From Rostrohypoxylon terebratum (Eukaryota; Ascomycota; Sordariomycetes; Xylariales; Hypoxylaceae), in assembly GCA_022497145.1 (NCBI GenBank), contig MU385960.1, forward strand, positions 36,818-100,817: a DNA stretch of 64,000 nucleotides, given 5' to 3'. Positions 47,106-57,873 of the stretch are shown piece after piece; the stretch's first letter is position 1, and the number at the start of each line of letters is the position of its first letter. The translations under genes were made by a program, and so were the position numbers. The notes under the pieces were generated by a model, which made no database searches, was not told the origin of the DNA, and saw only the letters and a list, made by a program, of their open reading frames with translations.

Positions 47106-47205
47106 GCGGGGTTAGCTCAGCTGGGAGAGCGTCAGACTGAAGTCCAACTTCAGGATCACCAATCATCAAATCTGAAGGCCGTGCGTTCGATCCGCACACA
47201 CCGCA
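47106..47205 (+). tRNA. tRNA-Phe (GAA) with 27-nt intron
   Basis: The 5' exon 47106-47142 (37 nt) and 3' exon 47170-47205 (36 nt) form a full cloverleaf. The D-arm begins T-A-G-C-T-C. The anticodon arm TCAGA-CTGAAGA-TCTGA has anticodon GAA, and the T-arm is GTGCG-TTCGATC-CGCAC. The discriminator base is A. The intron (47143-47169) starts directly after position 37, the canonical place, and contains CTTCAG, complementary to the anticodon loop CTGAAG, as expected for tRNA introns. The acceptor stem has one mismatch, G5 opposite A68. The CCA end is not encoded. Confidence 0.95.
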
Positions 47206-48276
47206 CATATTATCTCGTAGGAGGAGTCCTACATTCTCATTTTCTTTTTTTCTCAGTTCTCTTCTTCTCTTGAAGATAGTCAACCAGGGTGTCTGGTCGA
47301 ATTTGATATCTCGAGTTTAGCATCTATTTACTATTTACTTTTGTTTCCAAAATGTATGCATTGAAGTTTACCTGGAGGCAACCTTTCCATTCCCTTTTCA
47401 ATGTTAATTCATATCTTATATAATGACATGTGCTACGGATACTTGTGGGATTTTTACGTCAAATTCCACTTCCACTGTGGGCATGTTACGGTGTTTTGCT
47501 TTTACTGTGCATTTTTTTATTTTATATTGAAACAAGAAAATCCATGCAGCGAACAAAATTTCTACAAGTCAATTCCAACACTATGGAAAGTTTCGGTTAT
47601 TCCCATTCCCACTCAATCAATTTCTAAAAGGCAGGTACATTCTTGCGAAAATATCTTCAAGAAAGTTCGCGACTTGTTGTTAGGTATGCTGTACCTACCT
47701 TGTAAAAATTTGGAAATTGCCCCGCGCTAACTAGCAGCCTTGGAGCCCTGGAAGCCGCCTACTGGGTAAGTGCCCGCCAAACTAAAAACGCGTCGAGGCC
47801 CCGAGGAACCCTTCCGAGGAATCCACCGGGCGCATTCCAGGTTTTACTTTCAGGTAGTACCTGACACTGGACAGTGGACAGGCTGACAGGGCTTATTATG
47901 TTTTTATTTACTTAGATTACCTAACCAAATTCAATTCACGTATAGGAATCCACCAAGATCACCACCATACTTTCTTCAATCTCACACAACACCCAAACTT
48001 AATCATATTATCTATCCTCTACTCGCTGAGAACTTCTGACCAACTGAGGTTCCAGTAACATAAATATTTGGCTCTTGAACTTGCTGCTATTGCCATAATT
48101 GCACCTTATTTACCAGGTGTCTATCGGCCCCTCCTTGGTATATTTCATTAGCTGGATGATAAAGTCACTTAGAAGATTAGAAGAAGAGGAAGATATTAGA
48201 GTTGTTTCGGGGTGCGTTCGGTGGGAGAGTGTATAGGGCGCCAGGAGAAGGGACTATCCCTTCAAAATTTAGGACC
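47206..48276. other. Spacer tRNA-Phe to CDC7
   Basis: 1.1 kb with no supported gene. T-rich tracts directly after the tRNA (around 47243-47252) could serve as an RNA polymerase III terminator. An ACGCGT hexamer lies at 47788-47793, 484 bp before the CDC7 ATG. Confidence 0.5.
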
Positions 48277-49803
48277 ATGGCTGCTACTAGTCAACGTCGA
48301 GTCGCCAAGGAACCATTCCGAATTCACCGCGACGAACCCGTGGGGGAGACGTCGGATGTGGACGCGGACGTGGACGAACCTACACAAAGCCAAAGCCAGC
48401 CTCGACGAACCGAGAAGGGTTATGATAATGATGATGATAATAATGATGCCCACGAAGATCCGCTAGAAGATGCCGAAGACGAAGAGCAAGACAACCCCGT
48501 TGACGACGACGACGACGGCAGCGACACCGAATCCGATGACACAGACGAGATTGATCTCACTGTCCAACATGATATGGACAAACTTCAGGCTACGTTCCCC
48601 GACTTCAAGGACAAGTATCGCTTGATAAAGCGTATTGGAGAAGGAACCTTTTCAACCGTCTACAAGGCCGAAGATATCCAGTACCATCAATACGAGAATA
48701 GCTGGGATCTAGACGCAGCAGAAAACCAATGGCAACCCCCGCCTCTTAGAGGTGCTGCGCGATCCCGATCCAACTCCCGCTCCTCTCGAACCCGCCAGAA
48801 ACCCAAGTTCGTAGCAATCAAGAAGATCTACGTCACCTCTTCGCCTGCCCGTATCCTAAACGAACTCGAACTTCTCCACGATCTGCGCGATTCCAACTCC
48901 GTCTGTCCCCTTATCACGGCCTTCCGTCATGCTGACCAAGTCCTTGCCGTCCTTCCCTACTTCCGCCACCAAGACTTTAGAAAATACTATCCTCAGATGA
49001 CCGTATACGATATGCGAGTGTACTTTCGGTCCCTTTTCACTGCTCTCGCCGCCGTCCACGAAAAAGGTATCATCCATCGCGACATAAAACCTACCAACTT
49101 CCTCTACGACCCCGACAAGAAACGGGGTGTCCTAGTAGACTTTGGTTTGGCTGAGCGAGAAGGTTTAGAAACCAAACCGTGTCTCTGCCAAGAAGACCAG
49201 AAGACCAGAAAGCAGAGATTGCAACAGTCCGTTGCTTTTAACTCGGCCCAGGCAGGTCCTCAATTGGGATACCCGGTCAATGATACTCGACCGTCTCGTC
49301 GAGCAAACAGAGCTGGAACGCGTGGGTTTCGAGCCCCGGAGGTGTTGTTCAAGTGTACGGAACAGACGACCAAGATTGATATCTGGTCTGCGGGTGTCAT
49401 CCTCTTGACTATCCTCTGCAAACGCTTTCCCTTCTTTAACAGCGCAGACGACATTGAAGCCATGATCGAGATAGCGACCATCTTTGGCTCCAAACGCATG
49501 AAGCATGCGGGTCAGTTGCACGGCTGTATGTTTGAGACCACGATTCCGACCATTGGCGAGCGAGGCTTTAGTTTCGAGAAGATCATGCTGTGGAGCACAT
49601 GCCGAAGCGACGGCGGCAAGGACGGAAAGTCCAACTTTTTGACCGAAGAAGAGAAAGGGGCTATCGAGTTTTTAACTCGGTGTATGGAGTTGGATCCCAA
49701 CCGAAGAATCAGCGCGAAGGAGGCGCTAAGTCACGAATTTCTACGAGTGGACGAAGAACCGGAAGGAGAACCCGAAACAGAGGACGACGTGATGATGTTA
49801 TGA
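48277..49803 (+). CDS. CDC7: CDC7-type serine/threonine kinase (DDK catalytic subunit)
   Basis: Catalytic subunit of the Dbf4-dependent kinase that fires replication origins by phosphorylating MCM proteins. A single exon of 508 aa. The N-terminal 110 residues are acidic and disordered (Asp/Glu/Asn runs). The kinase domain starts near 114 with the glycine loop I-G-E-G-T-F-S-T-V-Y, then A-I-K-K-I-Y, H-R-D-I-K-P near 267, D-F-G-L-A near 288 and G-T-R-G-F-R-A-P-E-V-L-F-K near 350. The last motif is diagnostic for CDC7. A large insert sits between the glycine loop and the conserved lysine, and another between D-F-G and A-P-E, as in the family. The frame is open 25 codons further upstream from a TTG, but the ATG at 48277 has a good context (ACCATGG). 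Confidence 0.95.
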   Translation: MAATSQRRVAKEPFRIHRDEPVGETSDVDADVDEPTQSQSQPRRTEKGYDNDDDNNDAHEDPLEDAEDEEQDNPVDDDDDGSDTESDDTDEIDLTVQHDMDKLQATFPDFKDKYRLIKRIGEGTFSTVYKAEDIQYHQYENSWDLDAAENQWQPPPLRGAARSRSNSRSSRTRQKPKFVAIKKIYVTSSPARILNELELLHDLRDSNSVCPLITAFRHADQVLAVLPYFRHQDFRKYYPQMTVYDMRVYFRSLFTALAAVHEKGIIHRDIKPTNFLYDPDKKRGVLVDFGLAEREGLETKPCLCQEDQKTRKQRLQQSVAFNSAQAGPQLGYPVNDTRPSRRANRAGTRGFRAPEVLFKCTEQTTKIDIWSAGVILLTILCKRFPFFNSADDIEAMIEIATIFGSKRMKHAGQLHGCMFETTIPTIGERGFSFEKIMLWSTCRSDGGKDGKSNFLTEEEKGAIEFLTRCMELDPNRRISAKEALSHEFLRVDEEPEGEPETEDDVMML

Positions 49804-50836
49804 TGGCTCCTCTTTGGACCGAGCCGTGATCATCTGGAGATGTACCGTCCGTCGTAGATAAAGCCCGAGGTGTTTCTACGTTACGCGAATCACGGACACT
49901 CCTAGCAATGCTACGACCTCTACCAACTTTCACCGGGCTGCAAAACACAGTGAGCATGCGCTATGTACCACAACTAATTAACTATAATCACTTTGTCTAA
50001 ATGCCGAATAAGGAGAGGTGACATTGTGCCTTTCTCGCGAACCGATCTCGAGGATATGATGCCCATCTTGGATGACCGTGTACCATACTAAATCACCAAT
50101 CAGGCATCCGCGCAAGGAGAGTAGCATGGGTGTTCTAGTTGGATTGACCATCCGGTATCTGTACAGTGTTTTATATACGTTCGATACTATAATTCGATGT
50201 GAATCACGAAGTACAAAAGACGCCTGGTTACCTAACATCGTCTCAACTGCTCAAAAGGGGCTTTCATCACTTGACCCGCATGTAGATATAGTCACTTCCT
50301 TCCCCAGGAGTAGGAGGTAGATATGATGATGTACCAAATCTGAGTTGGTTGATAAAATCCAGCTTATCATGTTCATTTCGATGAAGTGAAGTCACTACCA
50401 AAGCATTGAATCGCAATTACATCACGGCTAGATTACAACGAAGCATGCTTTAATGAAAAAAAAAACGATACGCAAAACAACTGACTAATCTTTCGGATAT
50501 TAGATGATGGCAATAGTTACATCTTATGCGCATTTCATATATATGATCCCTTATAGATTCAGCGATTCAGTACTAGTGAGTAGGAAGATACCTAGGTAAT
50601 GGGGGGAAAAAAAAGCCAAACCTGAGTAGATCAATGATCCGAAGGTGTAATTGTTTTAGTGAATCAACGAATAAAGCATACTGAAAATACATATTCTATG
50701 ATAAGGGTAAAAATTATTTATTTAATATCTTGCGTCGTAAAGTAGTTGAGTCTTCATTGTTCTATCCTCAATTCTTGTAACCTCCCAATCTATTTTTGAT
50801 TCGGTCATCATATACTCGACCCTCCTAGTATTCTCG
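49804..50836. other. Intergenic spacer CDC7 / HET gene
   Basis: 1.0 kb of AT-rich DNA without a supported gene. Confidence 0.55.
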
Positions 50837-53174
50837 ATGTCTCTTTCCGGTAGCAAAGCTATCATGGACACGGAAAACGTCGTTTTCGAAGATGCTGTCC
50901 TTGAACGCCCTTGTGTTTATTGCAAACTTCTTGAATTCAACGACCTCCAGCAAGGCGGCCGCGCTCGGGTAGCTCATAACGGAACTCGATATGTTGCCTT
51001 CGATACAGAACGGAGACGCAACAACATCTCCTTTTGGGGGATAGGCTTCCCAAAAACAGAATTTCCGCTCGGGTACCAGAGAGATGGCTGTCTGCCAGAT
51101 CTGCCTGCCTTGTCTAGAACTGCGTCTCGTGGATGTGCGTTTTGCGATATGCTCAGGAGAGACATATTATCTGCCTGGAACGAGAAAATTCGAAAGACTT
51201 TTGATCCTGGCCTGAATACTACCGGTACAAAGTCGGCCATCTATCCAAAGATAAATATCGAGGAGATTACATATAAATTTGGTGACGGGATTGATACAAG
51301 GCCTGAGCTCGACATGCTCATAGTTTATTTCACGGTTATGCGACTGAGAAGAGTAGTGGAATACAATTTCCAGTATAATTTCCAGGCGCGGAGTTCTGGT
51401 AAGCTCCTGCACTTTCTGATGTCGAGACCGGCATTAATGAGTTTTAGATCCTTCTTCGACGTGGTTTAATGTCCAACGTCGGCCAATCCCTCTTGGAGGC
51501 TTCTCACCCGCTCGTTATCAAAGATTGAACCAGCTCATCTGCCACTCTCTCCCAGAGGCACCAGCTCCCGTGGGAGATATCTACCTTCCAACACGTCTCC
51601 TTGATGTCGGTACCAAGACGTCTAAGACTTTACGATTAGTCGTCACAAAACAGTATCGACCGCTGGTAGAGGCTAGGGACTATGAATCACTGAGATATGC
51701 AACTATCAGTTACTATTGGGGCTCGATCGAAGACGCAAAGAAACAAGTCAAGACAACAAGGGACACCTTCAAAGAACATCTCCGAGGTATCGACGAAGAA
51801 AAGCTGCCCAAAACTATAGCGGATGGCATCAAGGTTTGCCGAGAGATCGGGATTCGATATATATGGGTAGATGCTCTTTGCGTCATTCAAGGCGACGAGG
51901 AGGACTGGGCAAAGGAATCATTTGAAATGTGTAAAGTTTTCGCTAACAGCTTCATCACATTTTGCATCCTCCGCGATTCTTGCACGAGCGGGTTTTTGGG
52001 GGAACGACGCGCCCAAAGGACGTTGAAGATCAATTTCCGTTCTGTACTCGACAAATCAGTTTCAGGTAGCTTATATTTGAGTATGTCTCGTTCACCGAGG
52101 AAGAATATACGATTTGGAACGTCTGGTCTAAGCACCGACAGAGTCGCGGAAACGGAAATTCGCGATGCTGCCTGGAGCCTCCGAGGTTGGGCATTACAAG
52201 AGGCTATCCTGCCGTCACGCAAAGTCTTCTTCGGCAACGTCATGTTTCACATGAGCTGCGGGAACTTGCAGGAGTCAGAGGATGGAATTCCATTTGAAGA
52301 TTGGGCTCGAGCTATATTCCCGTTCCCGGCAAGGCAATCGAATATGCCATGGTCTTCGCCCTGGTGGAACCTACTGAAAGAGTTCTGCGACAGGAGTGTG
52401 ACATCTAGGCTTGACACGTTGCCAGCTTTATCTGCGTTAGCTGGAACTTATTCAGATTGCTATCCTGGGCAGAGATACTTGGCAGGTTTATGGGAGTCAG
52501 ACCTCGAAAGTGGGCTTCTCTGGATTCACAAGGCGCTAGAGCCAGCTGATACCTACCTTCAGCAGCGCAAAGTGGAATATGTTGCGCCTTCTTGGAGCTG
52601 GGCTTGTGGACCGCACGCGATTTCTTGGCTCAGTGCCCGTCTTGGATCACCAAATCACTTCACCAGAGAGTTCCAGCTTCGAGCGGCTGAGACCATCACG
52701 ATGGAATCAAATCCATTTGGACGAGTGTACGGCGGGCACCTACTTCTCCACGCAAAAACTCATGGACTTCCGCCTGACAGAGACGGAAGACTAAATGTCT
52801 CGAGAATATCGCACTCGAATCGCTCAATGTCGGCTTTTGATTTCTACTATATTCTCCAATCGAAAGAAGGTGAATACATCACGCATTTACACTTCGATTG
52901 GGATATGCATGGATCGAGACATAGAGAAGGATACCCTGAGGGTCCAATAGATCGTCTTTGGATGGTGCTGATTTCAAGTTATCGACTTAGCAACATAGAT
53001 ATGGCTCGTCGCACGCACTTGAAAGACCCAGAGATAATGCTTGGACTTGTAGTTAGGAAGGCAGATGATGGGCGTGGATATGAGAGGATTGGACTTTTCC
53101 TCTCCGAAAGTACGGGCTTGGGTGGAAGAAACTTTTGGAGTGGCATCGGGAGACAGCATATCATGCTTGTATAA
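50837..53174 (+). CDS. HET-domain protein (heterokaryon incompatibility-type)
   Basis: HET domains mediate nonself recognition and programmed cell death in filamentous ascomycetes, though most members have no proven role. The gene appears as two separate frames, but a GTAAGC donor at 51399 and TTTTAG acceptor at 51446-51447 define a 49-nt phase-1 intron that joins them: exons 50837-51398 and 51448-53174, 762 aa. The N-terminal part has C-V-Y-C and G-C-A-F-C motifs common in this class. The HET domain starts near 271 with Y-A-T-I-S-Y-Y-W-G and continues through L-P-K-T-I-A-D-G-I, I-R-Y-I-W-V-D-A-L-C-V-I-Q and W-A-K-E-S. The segment R-G-W-A-L-Q-E-A-I-L-P-S-R follows. No partner domain (NACHT, ankyrin, WD) is seen. 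I cannot say whether it is an active incompatibility gene. Confidence 0.88.
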
Positions 53175-53364
53175 CAATTGAAGGTTTCTTGATACTAGAT
53201 AGGACGAGATAGGACGAGGAGGCACATTGTATATTATAAAAACACGGACATGGACTGATTAGCCATCCTTAAACCTTTTCCCCTAGTCACATCTGCGCCC
53301 CAACTCCGGTTGTGAACTCCTGATATATATGAATGCATTAAGGTAGTTTTCTGATCGCCTGTTC
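53175..53364. other. Convergent 3' spacer
   Basis: Short spacer between the 3' ends of the HET gene and CMR1. Confidence 0.6.
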
Positions 53365-55026
53365 TCACATCCAGAGACACAGTTTTCCACTACCAGTTCC
53401 ACCGGCCTGTGAAATCGAGTTAGTGACTAGCTTTTATATGGATTTAATGGGAAACAATGACATACCAGCCAATTCAACGTAGGATGGAACTCCGCAACGG
53501 CAGGCACAGCTGTAATACCCTCGCCGTCCAACTGTCCTAACTGCTTCCCTTCTGTATCATAAATATCTACGAACCGGTTCATGTTCGCAATGGCAAACTT
53601 CTCTACACCGTCCGCGGGATTGCTCTGCCACTGCGGTTTGAGGATCGTCACCCACCGCCCGGTCTGATTATTGTGCGGGATCGCGTGCACTGGTTTCATC
53701 TGCTCATCAGACAGATCTTGGCCGGCCTTCCACTTCATGGCGTCTGACATGTTGTACACCTTGACCGTGTCATCGTAAGATGATGTCGCTAGATACCCGC
53801 CACGACTCCACGACGCGTGAGACACTGACAATCGTGATTGGTGCTCGCCTAGTAAAGAGGGGTGACGGAGCTCTCCCTTGCCCTTTATCATTCGTAGATC
53901 CCATATTTTGAGCGTGCGGTCGAGGGACGCTGTGGCTACGAGATGGGGGAGAAGGGGATGGAGAGAGAAGCCGCCGATTTTGTTGTCGGATAAACTCCAC
54001 ATATCTGCCTTTTCCTTAGAGCGTCTATCTAACCTTCCTAGGTTTCCGTCTAAAGTCGAGAAGACGATGACGTCTTTAGTTTCGGGCGATACGTCGATGC
54101 ACGAAATACCTATATCTACGGTATCGTCGTCGGGTTCCCAGAGTTGTCTACTGACCTGGGACTGCAAATCTAGACAACGTATCGAAGAGTCGTAGGAACT
54201 GGTGAGCACAGAATTTGGATCGAGCATGGGTATTTTTATAGACGAGATGGTCCTGCTATGCACCTCGAACGCGCCAATTTGTGGAAGGGGAATATCCACG
54301 TCTTCGTCATCTTCATCTGACTGCTGAGGTGTTTCTTGTGATGCATCGAAGAATCCTAAGGTGCCCTTCTTGTCACCTGCCAAGATAATTGGCTTATCCT
54401 GAATGGGATGAAATGTGAGAGCATAGACACGTTCAGGAGTAATCTTGATATCTGCGCATAGTTAGTACTACGACCTTACAATATGTATAACTAGGTGGAT
54501 GTATTTCGTTTACTAGCTTACCGTTTGGTACCCAGCCTTCGTATAGCTTAAGGTCGCTCATCTCCTTTCTCAAATCCTTCAACTTGCTATCCGAAGTATC
54601 CTTGATATCATCTTCGGTGAACGTACGAACTCCGGGTTGAGCACCCTGGACGAATGAAGCCAAGGCTCCGGTACTCGACCATCTCTGACCTTCTACTTGA
54701 AGGCTCGAGAGTTGCAAATCGCCACTTGTGCGAACGCGCTTGGGCTCGGGTGGCTTCAACTCGGCAGGGATATCCTCAAGCTTGAGGTCGGTTCCATTTG
54801 TGTCGGAACTTGCTCCAGCGAGCCTCGCACTCTGACGCGTGGGCATGACTCTTGTACGAGGAGCTGGCTCAGCAGCCTTCCTCTTCTTAGGTGCGGCTGC
54901 TCTCGGGGGTGGAGCTGTGGCCCTGCGCATTTTGGCCGCAACCTCGGCCGAGTCCTTTAACAGCTTGGCATTGTTCACCACATTTGCCCGCCTCCGTGCT
55001 TCGAACGTGCTCAGTTCAGGTGCCAT
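53365..55026 (-). CDS. CMR1: WD40 repeat DNA-damage-response protein CMR1 (WDR76-like)
   Basis: Nuclear WD40 protein related to yeast Cmr1 and vertebrate WDR76, which bind DNA or histones and join nuclear quality-control sites during replication stress. Three exons: 54522-55026, 53466-54451 and 53365-53406, giving 510 aa. The N-terminal 115 residues are basic and Ala/Pro-rich (A-P-K-K-R-K, T-R-Q-S-A-R-L-A), then E-G-W-V-P-N joins D-I-K-I-T-P-E-R across the first intron (phase 1). WD-type repeats follow (for example S-L-D-R-T-L-K-I-W-D and S-Y-D-D-T-V-K-V-Y). The last exon of only 14 codons gives the conserved end A-G-G-T-G-S-G-K-L-C-L-W-M and is easily missed. It is divergent to the Mtf2-like gene with a shared 645-bp promoter region. 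Confidence 0.94.
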
Positions 55027-55134
55027 CTTGATTTAGTTAAGCCCTATGAGCCTAAGAACTGAGGCAGGAAAATACTAGAGGCCAGTGCCTACTTTCTCCA
55101 CCTAGAATTGGGAGATTAAACTTCAAATAGGGAC

Positions 55135-55207
55135 TGTGAATGAGAGTGAATGTGACGTGAACGTCATGTGAATGAGAGTGAATGTGACGTGAACGTGATG
55201 TGAATGA
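55135..55207. repeat. 32-bp tandem repeat with CRE-like half-sites
   Basis: Two copies (55135-55166 and 55167-55198) differing by one base (GTCA versus GTGA at the end), plus a 9-bp partial third copy. Each carries TGACGT followed two bases later by ACGTCA or ACGTGA, so the first copy holds a TGACGT-GA-ACGTCA palindrome. It lies about 110-180 bp upstream of the CMR1 ATG. Confidence 0.85.
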
Positions 55208-55432
55208 AGTTGTATATAATTACTCTGGCCGGTGGTAGGATTACGGGATTATGATAGGCCCAGAAGGTATTTATCATTTAAGCATTAGAACTTAATATAG
55301 ATAAATTGATTGGATGCCTCACCTGAAGACTGAGGCTACCCTATTATCACGTAAATTAAAATCGTAATGGTAGGACGCGATAACGCGAAGTCACGCGCGA
55401 TCGTATAAGTGGAAAGATTATGTAAATCTTTA

Positions 55433-55459
55433 ATGACATAATTCAATCAATTATGTCAT
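55433..55459. promoter_or_regulatory. Perfect 11-bp inverted repeat in divergent promoter
   Basis: ATGACATAATT (55433-55443), a 5-base spacer, and AATTATGTCAT (55449-55459). This fits a dimeric transcription-factor site or a small hairpin. No matching factor is claimed. Confidence 0.5.
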
Positions 55460-55671
55460 CCAGAATGGCGGATCGGGTCCACAATTCAGACGGCTCACTC
55501 TGCTCACTCCAGGTACCCCCGAGCCGCGGGGACAGAGACGCGCTTATCGATAAGCCATTGTACCAAATTTTATACTAAAAAAACATGCGTCGATTGAATT
55601 AATTCATCTTTTTTCATCACATCGCTCACATTGTCAATACAAAAAAAAAAAACGTTTTCACTCTCCGAAAG

Positions 55672-57081
55672 ATGTCTTCGACATTCCTGCCTTTTCTGTA
55701 CTATACGAGGACGATCCTCCGTACAAACCCCCGAAAGACTGTCGCCTTTGCCCGTGCGCTACATGCCACCAGCCGCCCACGTGAAACAGGACAAGATGAC
55801 ATACCGTTCGAATTCAATGTCGGCGAGGAGGCAATCTTGACACAGCCGACACCGACAGAGCCAGCTCGACGCAGTACCATCACGCCGACTGAGAGAAAGA
55901 TCTTTGAGCGCATCTTCGCCGACATACAAGCCCGCGGGCTCAAGCCCAACCTTCCTAAAGGATCGCGTGCCGATCCAGCAACTCATGAGACTATGCTCAT
56001 TATGCAGCAAGCCTCCCAAGACGCCGGCCAATCCCGCCCTGCTACCGTCGCTGCTCCTGGTCTCCTTGCAGGCGCTGCTCGAGATCGTAATAAGGCGCTC
56101 CTGCGCTTCCCACCTGAATTGCGCGCCGCTGCGAGCAAGGCCCTCGGCACCATCCACGCTTCGGCCACGGCCTTCCCCGGCGAAGAAGCAGATACGTATA
56201 CCGCGACCGGACAAAAGGTGGAAGATGTAGACGAGGGTTGGCAGACGCCTGCTCATTCTATTGACCGTAGTGTTGAGCTGGAGGCTAAGCGCCGCCCTGA
56301 GCGCATCCGAGTCGAAGGCTTGATTATGAAAGCAAAGACCGATTTCGAGCTGTGGGATGTCCTCGAGAGGGAAGTCTTCACTATGCCGGCTAGACTTGGT
56401 ATTGATAGGAGGCCTAGGGCGGAAGCTGAAGATGTGGTACCGGATGGGCCACAGGCCGAGGAGGAAGGTCTTGAGATCGATGAGGTGGCAAGTGAATCCG
56501 AGCAGGCTAGTGACGCTGTTGACGGTGTTGAAACTTCAGAAAACGAAGTGGCAGAAGACGCTGAAGAGACGGGGGATGTGGCCGCCGACGCGGATGCTGG
56601 AGTTTACTACCCGTTTAAAGGATTGAGTCTCTATGTTCACGGACCGCTCTACCCCGCATATCTTCTCCTTGCGCTCCGCCGCCTAGACACTGCCTTTAGC
56701 TCGCCCTCGCCACTCGTATTTTCGCTCCTGCCACGGATCAAGGAGCTGGGATTGGAGTCGTACATCCTTGGCGTATCAACGCCCCTCTACAATAGCCTCT
56801 TAGAGCTACACTGGGCTCGTCGGGGCGACTTAGTCGGAATGCTGCATCTCCTTGAAGAGATGCGCCATTGCGGACTATACTTCGATGAACAGACGGCATC
56901 TATCTTGAACCAAGTGGACAATTCGATGGCTATGATGGCTAGTAAGGTGTCTTCTGGTTCGTTTATGAGGGCCCTTATGACCATGCCCGAATATGAGCAA
57001 TCCATGCGGGATCGCCTCAGACATTGGCACAGGATCGTGGACTTGTCTATTAAAGAGAGGGAACAGGATATCGGATATTGA
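55672..57081 (+). CDS. Mtf2-like mitochondrial mRNA-maturation protein
   Basis: A single exon of 469 aa. The N-terminus is basic and low in acidic residues (M-S-S-T-F-L-P-F-L-Y-Y-T-R-T), fitting a mitochondrial presequence. Conserved blocks match the fungal Mtf2/Nam1-like C-terminal family: F-E-L-W-D-V-L-E-R-E-V-F near 220, H-G-P-L-Y-P-A-Y-L-L-L-A-L-R near 325, L-P-R-I-K-E-L-G-L-E-S-Y near 352, then helical pairs such as L-Y-N-S-L-L-E-L and L-L-E-E-M-R-H-C-G-L resembling PPR-type arms. An acidic linker covers about 255-310. Yeast Mtf2 acts in mitochondrial RNA stability and translation; that role is inferred here. The assignment is by motif memory only. Confidence 0.75.
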   Translation: MSSTFLPFLYYTRTILRTNPRKTVAFARALHATSRPRETGQDDIPFEFNVGEEAILTQPTPTEPARRSTITPTERKIFERIFADIQARGLKPNLPKGSRADPATHETMLIMQQASQDAGQSRPATVAAPGLLAGAARDRNKALLRFPPELRAAASKALGTIHASATAFPGEEADTYTATGQKVEDVDEGWQTPAHSIDRSVELEAKRRPERIRVEGLIMKAKTDFELWDVLEREVFTMPARLGIDRRPRAEAEDVVPDGPQAEEEGLEIDEVASESEQASDAVDGVETSENEVAEDAEETGDVAADADAGVYYPFKGLSLYVHGPLYPAYLLLALRRLDTAFSSPSPLVFSLLPRIKELGLESYILGVSTPLYNSLLELHWARRGDLVGMLHLLEEMRHCGLYFDEQTASILNQVDNSMAMMASKVSSGSFMRALMTMPEYEQSMRDRLRHWHRIVDLSIKEREQDIGY

Positions 57082-57873
57082 TCTGGATGCCATGCTGCTA
57101 CTTCTTGATCTGTATTATAGAGTAACAACACAGCTCCACAAAGAGGGCACGGTGGGATATATTACTGCCTGGCGGACACCTTAGGGGTACAAACATCGCT
57201 ATCATGTCAGTTCTAGTACGAATTCGTCTTGATCGCATATAGTCTGTAATTACCTAGGGTACGTTAGAGCAGACCGATAATTTCCGGTAGTGAGTGATTA
57301 AAGAGAGACTCTCCGTCAACCACGCGGCCAGCTTGCATTTGTGAACATATCTTCTATTCTAACCCTGGTCTGCAATGCAGGGTTCTCTGCTGCCACCAGT
57401 CCGGCGCTCGGTTCTGTCTCGAGAAGGGACCGCTCGAAGAGGCGAACAGGAGAACAGGAATGCGTTTCACATAACAGCCACACTCGGATATTGCTTGGAT
57501 GGGTTGGAAGATAAATCTCATACAAGGGCCGATTTAGGGGGTAAGTGGCTTGACTACGAGGATGATGATTGGAAGATTGCGGGCACGGAAGCTGCTGAGA
57601 GAACGGGACTGCGTAATGGCGTTTAGCGGTGACGGAGGACCGTTTTATGATCATATTTCTATTGGATATTGGGAAGCGCCTTCATATCGGGCGGGCTTGC
57701 ATGTGGCTTTATACTAAAGGTTCCCGTTCCCGTATCTTGCAAATAACATCATGCTTTATTAACAGTGGTTCCCACCGCGACTCAATCACTTCAATTGAGC
57801 ATGTGTTTGCACAAATTCACTGGATAGATATCGAGCATAAAATAAGATAAAACAAAAAAGTACCTACGAAAAA
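57082..57873. other. Intergenic spacer, no gene seen
   Basis: 0.8 kb with opposing short open frames around 57316-57654 that have no recognisable domain. Confidence 0.5.

Larger units (their letters stand above)
55027..55671. other. Divergent promoter region CMR1 / Mtf2-like
   Basis: 645 bp shared by two divergent genes. It holds a 32-bp tandem repeat with TGACGT/ACGTCA half-sites (55135-55207), an ACGCG cluster (about 55375-55400) and a perfect 11-bp inverted repeat (55433-55459). No gene. Confidence 0.65.

Noticed and set aside
47101..47283. 60-codon frame on the minus strand
   Set aside because: It overlaps the complete tRNA-Phe gene on the other strand and is explained by it.
57316..57654. 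Opposing frames of 112 and 83 codons
   Set aside because: Both strands are open over the same DNA, neither resembles a known protein, and a choice between them is not supported.
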